A stretch of 13,134 nt of DNA from Deltaproteobacteria bacterium (lineage in GTDB: Bacteria; Desulfobacterota; DSM-4660; Desulfatiglandales; HGW-15), in the NCBI GenBank assembly GCA_020060215.1, contig JAGVAP010000098.1, forward strand, positions 1 to 13,134, read 5' to 3'. Made by a program: the position numbers and the translations under genes. The stretch's first letter is position 1; the number at the start of each line of letters is the position of its first letter. The notes below the pieces were generated by a model. It had not been told where the DNA came from, made no database searches, and was given only the letters and a program-made list of their open reading frames with translations. Shown here in pieces: positions 7,884-13,134 of this stretch.

Positions 7884-10800
7884 TTGGAAGAGTTATACAA
7901 CTTCTTTTCGAAGCCAAAGGATCCCTCGAGCTACAACGCCGTGAAGATCTCCCTCGCTTCCCCCGAGAAGATCCGGGAGAGGTCCCACGGCGAGGTCAAG
8001 AAGCCCGAGACGATCAATTACCGCACGTTCAAGCCTGAGAGGGACGGCCTCTTCTGCTCGAAGATCTTCGGCCCCATCAAGGATTATGAATGCAACTGCG
8101 GCAAATATAAGAGGATGAAGCATCGCGGCATCGTCTGCGAGAAATGCGGGGTGGAGGTGATCCAGTCCAAGGTGCGGCGGGAAAGAATGGGCCACATCGA
8201 ACTGGCCTCCCCGGTCGCGCACATCTGGTTTCTGAAGTGCCTCCCCTCCAAGATCGGCAATCTGCTGGACCTGACCCTGAAGGACCTGGAGCGGGTCCTC
8301 TATTTCGAGAATTACATCGTCACGGATCCCAAGGATACCCCCCTTTCGAAGGGCACCCTGCTGAGCGATGAACAGCTCCATCGGGCCAGGGAGGACTACG
8401 GAGACAAGTTTCAGGTGGGCATCGGGGCCGAGGCCATCCAGGGAATGCTGAAGGAGCTCGACCTGGAAGGCCTCTCCGCCACCCTTCGGGCCGAGATGAT
8501 GGAGACCAAGTCCGACGCGAAGCGGAAGAAGCTCGCCAAGCGGTTGAAGATCATCGATGCATTTCGCGACTCCAAGAACAGGCCGGAATGGACGATCCTG
8601 ACCGTGATCCCGGTCCTTCCGCCCGACCTGAGGCCTCTGGTGCCTCTGGACGGAGGAAGATTCGCCACATCGGACCTGAACGACCTCTATCGCCGGGTGA
8701 TCAACCGCAACAACCGGCTCAAGAGGCTCCTCGAGCTCAATGCGCCCGAGATCATCGTGCGCAACGAGAAGCGGATGCTCCAGGAGGCGGTGGACGTGCT
8801 CTTCGACAACGGCAGGCGGGGCAAGGTCGTCACGGGCGCCAACAAGAGGCCGTTCAAGTCGCTGAGCGACATGCTCAAGGGGAAGCAGGGAAGGTTCCGG
8901 CAGAACCTTCTCGGGAAGCGGGTCGATTATTCGGGCAGGTCCGTGATCGTGGTGGGCCCCGACCTCCGGCTGCATCAGTGCGGCCTTCCGAAGAGGATGG
9001 CGCTGGAGCTCTTCAAGCCGTTCATCTACAACAAACTGGACGAAAAGGGGCTGGCCACCACCATCAAGTCGGCCAAGAAGATGGTGGAGAGGGAGACCTC
9101 CGAGGTCTGGGATGCCCTGGACGAGGTGGTGAGGGAGTACTGCATCCTCCTGAACAGGGCCCCCACGCTGCACCGGCTCGGCATCCAGGCATTCGAGCCC
9201 ATCCTGATCGAAGGCAAGGCCATCCAGCTGCACCCGCTGGTCTGCACGGCGTTCAACGCGGATTTCGACGGCGACCAGATGGCGGTCCACGTCCCCTTGT
9301 CCATCGAGGCGCAGATCGAGGCCAGGGTCCTGATGATGTCCACCAACAACATCCTCTCCCCGGCCAACGGCGATCCCATCATCGTGCCGAGCCAGGACAT
9401 CGTGCTCGGGATCTACTATCTGACCAGGGAACGGCCCCTGTGCAAGGGGGAAGGAAAGGTGTTTGCCAATCCCGAAGAGGCCCGGATGGCCTATGACTCG
9501 GGAGAGGTGGATCTCCATGCAGCGGTCAAGGTCAGGATCAACGGCAAGCTGGAGGACACCACCGTAGGCCGCATCCTCCTCTACGAGATCCTGCCGGAGA
9601 CGGTGCCTTTTTCGGCGGTCAACCGGGTGATGAACAAGAAGGAGCTGCGATCCCTCATCAACGAATCCTACCGTAGGGAAGGGATCAAGGCCACGGTCAT
9701 CCTTTCCGACCGTTTGAAGGATATCGGCTACCGGTACGCCACGCTTTCCGGGATCTCCATCTCGATGAAGGACATGAGGATCCCTTCCCGAAAGGCCGAG
9801 ATCGTCGAGAAGGCCGAGAAGGAAGTGAAGCGGATCGACGACCAGTACAAGAGCGGCCTGATCACCGACGGCGAGAAGTACAACAAGGTGGTGGATATCT
9901 GGGCCCACTGCACGGAGAAGGTCGCCTCGGAGATGATGGACGAAATGGGCGTCGAGGAGATCAAGGGCGATGGAGGGGAAGTGGTCAAGGCGAACAGCTT
10001 CAACCCCATCTACATGATGTCCGATTCCGGATCGAGGGGCAGCAAGGACCAGATGAGGCAGCTCGCAGGGATGAGGGGACTCATGGCCAAGCCTTCCGGC
10101 GAGATCATCGAGACCCCGATCACCTCGAACTTCCGCGAGGGGTTGACGGTGCTGCAGTACTTCATCTCCACTCACGGCGCCCGGAAGGGGCTGGCGGACA
10201 CGGCCCTGAAGACGGCCAATTCCGGTTACCTGACCCGGCGACTCGTCGACGTGGCCCAGGATACGGTCATTACCGAAGAGGACTGCGGAACGGTCGACGG
10301 CATCTGGGTGACCTCCCTCATCGAAGGCGGCGAGATCATCCAGAGGGTCGGCGACAGGGTGCTGGGACGGATCGCGTTGGAGGACATCTACGACCCGATC
10401 ACCGGCGAGCTCCTGATCCCCGCCAATGCCGAGATCGATGAGCAGAAGGTCCACAAGCTGCAGTTCGCGGGGCTGGAGCGGGTCCGGATCCGGTCGGTCC
10501 TCACCTGCCAGGCCAAGCGCGGGGTCTGCAAGAAGTGCTACGGACGGGACCTGGCCCACGGTCACGAGGTGAACATCGGCGAGGCCATCGGGATCATCGC
10601 CGCCCAGTCGATCGGCGAACCCGGGACGCAGCTCACCATGAGGACCTTCCATATCGGCGGAACCGCCAGCAAGCGGGTGGAGCAGACCACGGTCCAGGCC
10701 AGAAACCGCGGGACCGTGAGCTTCCAGAACCTGAAGACCGTCAAGAACGTCGAAGGCAGCTATGTCACCATGAACCGGAACGGCGAGATCGCCGTCCTGG

Positions 10801-11957
10801 GAAAGGGAGGCAGGGAGATCGAGCGGTACCCCGTGGTCTACGGCGCGGTGCTCAAGGCCCAGGACGGGCAGGAAATCCAACCGAACCAGGTGCTTGCGGA
10901 GTGGGACCCCTTCAACATCCCGATCCTGACCGAGGTGGCGGGGGTGGTGAAGTTCGGGGACCTGATCGACGGGGTGACCATGCAGGAGAGGAGAGACAAG
11001 GTCACCGGGAAGATCAGCCGGGTCATCGTGGAATCCAGGGACCTGGATGCCAGGCCCCGTATCTCCATCAAGGACAAGGAAGGCGGGACCGCGATCATCC
11101 CCGGGACCACCAGGGGCGCGGCCCGGTATCATCTCCCCATCGGCGCCATCATCATGGTGAACGAGGGGGAGTACGTCAGTTCAGGGACCATCCTTGCCAA
11201 GATCCCCCGAGAGACCACGAAGACCAAGGACATCACCGGAGGTCTGCCGAGGGTGGCGGAGCTCTTCGAGGTCAGGAAACCCAAGGAGAATGCGATCCTC
11301 ACGGAGATCGACGGGACCGTCTCCTTCGGGCAGTACACCAAGGGGAGAAGAAAGGTAACGATCACCCCGGAGATCGGAGAGCCCATCGATTACTTCATCT
11401 CCAAAGGGAAGCACGTGAGCGTCCTGGAGGGCGATTATGTCAGGGCGGGCGAACCGCTCATGGACGGATCGGCCAATCCCCACGACATCCTCCGGATCCG
11501 GGGGGTCAAGGAGCTGGCGAGGTATCTGGTGGACGAGGTCCAGGAGGTCTATCGGCTCCAGGGGGTGAGCATCAACGACAAGCACATCGAGGTCATCGTC
11601 AGACAGATGCTGAGGCAGGTCAGCGTGACCGATGTGGGCGATTCCAATTTCCTCCTCGGGGAACACGTGGAGAAATGGCGGTTCGAAGACGAAAACCGCA
11701 GGATCATCGAGAGGAACGGGAAACCGGCCGTGGCCGAACCCCTCCTCCTGGGGATCACCAAGGCGTCCCTGAGCACGGAGAGCTTTATCTCCGCAGCGTC
11801 GTTCCAGGAGACCACCAAGGTCCTCTCGGACGCGGCGGTGGCCGGGAAGATCGATTTTCTCAAGGGGCTCAAGGAGAACGTCATCATGGGTCGGCTGATC
11901 CCTGCAGGCACCGGTCTGGCGGAGTACAGGAATCTCGAAATCGAAGTGGAGAGCTGA
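7884..11957 (+). CDS. rpoC: DNA-directed RNA polymerase subunit beta' (UUG start)
   Basis: The 1357-residue catalytic subunit begins [20 protein letters not shown]. Started at TTG 7884, the first zinc site falls at C70, C72, C85 and C88, and the Mg-binding loop NADFDGDQ at D460, D462 and D464, the same numbers as in E. coli, which supports this start. The second zinc site is C801, C875, C882 and C885. The trigger-loop region [18 protein letters not shown] (M919, R920, H923) is intact. It is followed by an SI3-like insertion (about 930-1108), characteristic of Gram-negative-type polymerases, before [16 protein letters not shown]. The frame extends to a GTG at 7875, but that lies within the ribosome site. 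The gene is intact and ends 51 nt before the +1-side hexamer of the rpsL promoter. Confidence 0.98.
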   Translation: MEELYNFFSKPKDPSSYNAVKISLASPEKIRERSHGEVKKPETINYRTFKPERDGLFCSKIFGPIKDYECNCGKYKRMKHRGIVCEKCGVEVIQSKVRRERMGHIELASPVAHIWFLKCLPSKIGNLLDLTLKDLERVLYFENYIVTDPKDTPLSKGTLLSDEQLHRAREDYGDKFQVGIGAEAIQGMLKELDLEGLSATLRAEMMETKSDAKRKKLAKRLKIIDAFRDSKNRPEWTILTVIPVLPPDLRPLVPLDGGRFATSDLNDLYRRVINRNNRLKRLLELNAPEIIVRNEKRMLQEAVDVLFDNGRRGKVVTGANKRPFKSLSDMLKGKQGRFRQNLLGKRVDYSGRSVIVVGPDLRLHQCGLPKRMALELFKPFIYNKLDEKGLATTIKSAKKMVERETSEVWDALDEVVREYCILLNRAPTLHRLGIQAFEPILIEGKAIQLHPLVCTAFNADFDGDQMAVHVPLSIEAQIEARVLMMSTNNILSPANGDPIIVPSQDIVLGIYYLTRERPLCKGEGKVFANPEEARMAYDSGEVDLHAAVKVRINGKLEDTTVGRILLYEILPETVPFSAVNRVMNKKELRSLINESYRREGIKATVILSDRLKDIGYRYATLSGISISMKDMRIPSRKAEIVEKAEKEVKRIDDQYKSGLITDGEKYNKVVDIWAHCTEKVASEMMDEMGVEEIKGDGGEVVKANSFNPIYMMSDSGSRGSKDQMRQLAGMRGLMAKPSGEIIETPITSNFREGLTVLQYFISTHGARKGLADTALKTANSGYLTRRLVDVAQDTVITEEDCGTVDGIWVTSLIEGGEIIQRVGDRVLGRIALEDIYDPITGELLIPANAEIDEQKVHKLQFAGLERVRIRSVLTCQAKRGVCKKCYGRDLAHGHEVNIGEAIGIIAAQSIGEPGTQLTMRTFHIGGTASKRVEQTTVQARNRGTVSFQNLKTVKNVEGSYVTMNRNGEIAVLGKGGREIERYPVVYGAVLKAQDGQEIQPNQVLAEWDPFNIPILTEVAGVVKFGDLIDGVTMQERRDKVTGKISRVIVESRDLDARPRISIKDKEGGTAIIPGTTRGAARYHLPIGAIIMVNEGEYVSSGTILAKIPRETTKTKDITGGLPRVAELFEVRKPKENAILTEIDGTVSFGQYTKGRRKVTITPEIGEPIDYFISKGKHVSVLEGDYVRAGEPLMDGSANPHDILRIRGVKELARYLVDEVQEVYRLQGVSINDKHIEVIVRQMLRQVSVTDVGDSNFLLGEHVEKWRFEDENRRIIERNGKPAVAEPLLLGITKASLSTESFISAASFQETTKVLSDAAVAGKIDFLKGLKENVIMGRLIPAGTGLAEYRNLEIEVES

Positions 11958-11984
11958 ATTTCTCTTTTTCCATATGAAACCTAC

Positions 11985-12013
11985 TTGACAAGGCTGTTAT
12001 AAAAAAGTATAAA
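11985..12013 (+). promoter_or_regulatory. Strong sigma-70-type promoter for rpsL-rpsG-tuf
   Basis: TTGACA (11985-11990) is a perfect -35 hexamer. After exactly 17 nt comes TATAAA (12008-12013), one mismatch from the consensus -10. Transcription would start near 12020, leaving a leader of about 70 nt before rpsL. The segment is AT-rich, in contrast to the flanking genes. It lies 28 nt after the rpoC stop and should let the str genes be transcribed independently of rpoBC. The call rests on motif match only. Confidence 0.85.
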
Positions 12014-12092
12014 CACAAGTTTTGTATCTGAGGCTGTTTGGCCCTGTAAACCTTTTTAAAGAGTAAGAAAAAAAGGACTAGAGGAACGACGG

Positions 12093-12470
12093 ATGCCGAC
12101 ACTGAATCAACTGGTGAGGAAATCGCGCGAGAAGGCGAGAAAGAAGGTCAAGACGCCCGCCTTGCAGAGTTCTCCACAGAAGAGGGGGGTCTGTGTGAGG
12201 GTCTATACGACCACCCCGAAAAAGCCGAACTCGGCCCTTCGGAAGGTCGCCCGTGTCAGACTGACCAATGGCATCGAGGTGACTTCTTACATCCCGGGGG
12301 TCGGCCACAATCTGCAGGAGCATTCGGTGGTGCTCATACGCGGAGGGCGCGTGAAGGATCTGCCCGGCGTGAGATATCATATCATCCGGGGCACCATGGA
12401 TACGGCAGGCGTAGACGATCGTCGGCAAGGCCGGTCCAGGTATGGGGCCAAGCGACCGAAGAGTATCTAA
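12093..12470 (+). CDS. rpsL: 30S ribosomal protein S12
   Basis: S12 sits at the decoding centre and governs translational accuracy. The 125-residue protein begins [20 protein letters not shown] and contains [20 protein letters not shown] and [14 protein letters not shown]. The positions linked to streptomycin resistance, K43 and K88 (counting Met), are both Lys, so the protein looks streptomycin sensitive. D89, the residue methylthiolated in E. coli, is present. GAGGA (12081-12085) is 7 nt before ATG 12093. The gene heads the str operon behind its own promoter and is followed after 12 nt by rpsG. Confidence 0.99.
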   Translation: MPTLNQLVRKSREKARKKVKTPALQSSPQKRGVCVRVYTTTPKKPNSALRKVARVRLTNGIEVTSYIPGVGHNLQEHSVVLIRGGRVKDLPGVRYHIIRGTMDTAGVDDRRQGRSRYGAKRPKSI

Positions 12471-12482
12471 GAGGAGTCCTGC

Positions 12483-12953
12483 ATGTCCAGAAAAAGAGTG
12501 ATCGCGAAGCGAGAGATTCTTCCGGATCCCAAGTACAACAACCAGACCGCAGGCAAGTTCATCAATTCCCTGATGCGGAGGGGGAAGAAGAGCGTCGCCC
12601 AGTCCATTCTCTACGATGCCCTGGAGATCGTGCGACAGAAGACGAAGGAAGACCCCATCGGCGTGTTTCAGAAGGCCCTCAACAATGTAAGGCCCATCGT
12701 GGAAGTCAAGTCCAGACGAGTAGGAGGCTCCACGTATCAGGTGCCCACGGAAGTGAAGCCGTCCCGAAGCCAGGCCCTCAGCATGCGGTGGCTCATCTCT
12801 TTCGCGAAGGCGAGAGGGGAAAAGAGCATGGCCGCGAGGCTCGCGGGGGAATTGATGGATGCCGCAGGCGGGAGAGGCGCATCGGTAAAGAAGAGAGAGG
12901 ATACCCATAAGATGGCTGAGGCGAACAAGGCCTTTGCCCACTACCGCTGGTAA
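12483..12953 (+). CDS. rpsG: 30S ribosomal protein S7
   Basis: S7 nucleates assembly of the 16S rRNA 3' major domain and lies near the E-site mRNA exit. The 156-residue protein is of standard length. It contains [15 protein letters not shown], the beta-hairpin region [19 protein letters not shown], and the C-terminal [25 protein letters not shown] (12472-12476) lies 6 nt before ATG 12483. In E. coli S7 represses the str operon by binding the rpsL-rpsG junction. Here that junction is only 12 nt, so a large operator of the E. coli type is not accommodated. The usual next gene, fusA, is absent; 93 nt later a tuf gene starts. Confidence 0.99.
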   Translation: MSRKRVIAKREILPDPKYNNQTAGKFINSLMRRGKKSVAQSILYDALEIVRQKTKEDPIGVFQKALNNVRPIVEVKSRRVGGSTYQVPTEVKPSRSQALSMRWLISFAKARGEKSMAARLAGELMDAAGGRGASVKKREDTHKMAEANKAFAHYRW

Positions 12954-13046
12954 AAGGCGAAAAGCTCCGAAGAGACGCAGGGACCCGCCCGAGAGGTCAG
13001 GAGTACACGCTGCCCCGGTCATTTAACGCAGGTAAGGAGGTTAGAG
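12954..13046 (+). other. rpsG-tuf spacer in the usual place of fusA, with tuf ribosome site
   Basis: The 93 nt hold no gene and no fusA remnant that I can recognise. The only clear element is TAAGGAGG (13033-13040), a near-perfect Shine-Dalgarno ending 6 nt before ATG 13047. GACC/GGTC could form a 4-bp stem near 12989-13005, too weak to call. I see no sigma-70 promoter here. Confidence 0.6.
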
Positions 13047-13134
13047 ATGGCGAAGAAGAAGTTTGAGAGGACGAAGCCGCATGTGAATGTGGGGACGATA
13101 GGGCATATTGATCATGGGAAGACGACGCTGACGG
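13047..13134 (+). CDS. tuf: Elongation factor Tu, N-terminal end (partial at window end)
   Basis: The 29 visible codons begin [20 protein letters not shown] and continue into IDHGKTTLT. [16 protein letters not shown] is specific to EF-Tu, and GHIDHGKTT is its P-loop (residues 19-27). EF-G instead has an HIDAGKTTTTER-type P-loop after an unrelated start, so this is not fusA. This is a second tuf copy, or at least a second tuf locus end, since the window opens with the 3' end of one. Codon use is odd: no C-ending codon among the 29, with all seven T/C-choice codons for Phe, His, Asn, Asp and Ile ending in T and one rare ATA. A strong TAAGGAGG precedes it. Confidence 0.96.
   Translation, partial: MAKKKFERTKPHVNVGTIGHIDHGKTTLT

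Noticed and set aside
7893..11132. Long minus-strand open frame opposite rpoC (about 1080 codons)
   Set aside because: Same effect as opposite rpoB: a shadow of the codon bias of a real conserved gene, with no recognisable motif.
11948..11969. Possible intrinsic terminator at the end of rpoC
   Set aside because: AGAG/CTCT (11950-11953, 11962-11965) with two G-U pairs and a following T-run gives a weak stem that overlaps the stop codon; too little to call.
10535..11977. 480-codon plus-strand frame inside the end of rpoC
   Set aside because: It is rich in Arg, Gly, Pro and His, overlaps a conserved rpoC reading frame throughout, and has no ribosome site or motif.
11998..12003. Earlier TATAAA as alternative -10 box
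   Set aside because: It lies only 7 nt after the TTGACA, too close for a sigma-70 promoter; the hexamer at 12008 has the ideal 17-nt spacing.
12078..13022. 314-codon minus-strand frame opposite rpsL-rpsG
   Set aside because: It overlaps two certain ribosomal protein genes and shows no family features.
13047..13134. Reading the last gene as fusA because of its position after rpsG
   Set aside because: The N-terminus [16 protein letters not shown] and P-loop GHIDHGKTT are those of EF-Tu, not EF-G.
1..13134. Mobile element, CRISPR array, defence or novel accessory system
   Set aside because: Genes fill the window with small gaps and all are recognised core genes. No transposase, spaced repeat array or unknown cassette was seen on either strand.

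Overview
The window is an uninterrupted stretch of core bacterial information-processing genes, all on the + strand: tuf (3' end) - rpmG - tRNA-Trp - secE - nusG - rplK - rplA - rplJ - rplL - rpoB - rpoC - rpsL - rpsG - tuf (5' end). This is the fused 'rif' (secE-nusG-rplKAJL-rpoBC) and 'str' (rpsL-rpsG) cluster. The coding DNA is GC-rich. RpoB and RpoC carry the lineage-specific insertions known from proteobacterial polymerases (beta SI1 and SI2, beta' SI3). Together with the tuf-rpmG-tRNA-Trp-secE order and direct rpoC-rpsL linkage, this suggests a deltaproteobacterial/Desulfobacterota-like organism. That placement rests on remembered gene order and protein similarity, not on a tree.

Layout. 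Positions 1-93 hold the end of an EF-Tu gene. A short AT-rich palindromic spacer precedes rpmG (145-294). A tRNA-Trp with encoded CCA (307-383) sits inside the operon, followed by secE and nusG with a 5-nt gap. rplK and rplA follow closely. A 156-nt non-coding stretch (2530-2685) folds into a structure consistent with an L10 autoregulatory leader, ahead of rplJ and rplL. rpoB and rpoC follow, each preceded by a small intergenic hairpin. An AT-rich gap after rpoC carries an almost consensus sigma-70 promoter (TTGACA, 17 nt, TATAAA) that should drive rpsL-rpsG and the second tuf, which starts at 13047 and runs off the window.

The products are the translation elongation factor, ribosomal proteins (L33, L11, L1, L10, L7/L12, S12, S7), the SecE translocase subunit, the elongation factor NusG, and the two large RNA polymerase subunits. 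Key residues are intact: both beta' zinc sites, the NADFDGD catalytic loop, the wild-type rifampicin pocket in RpoB, and wild-type streptomycin-site lysines in S12.

I see no mobile element, CRISPR array, defence system or unknown gene family, so this is mostly an ordinary region. The points worth a second look are these: fusA is absent from between rpsG and tuf; the first 29 codons of the second tuf have no C-ending codon; rplJ and rpoC appear to use UUG starts; SecE has a long charged N-terminus; and there are several intergenic RNA structures. No non-coding stretch exceeds 300 bases.
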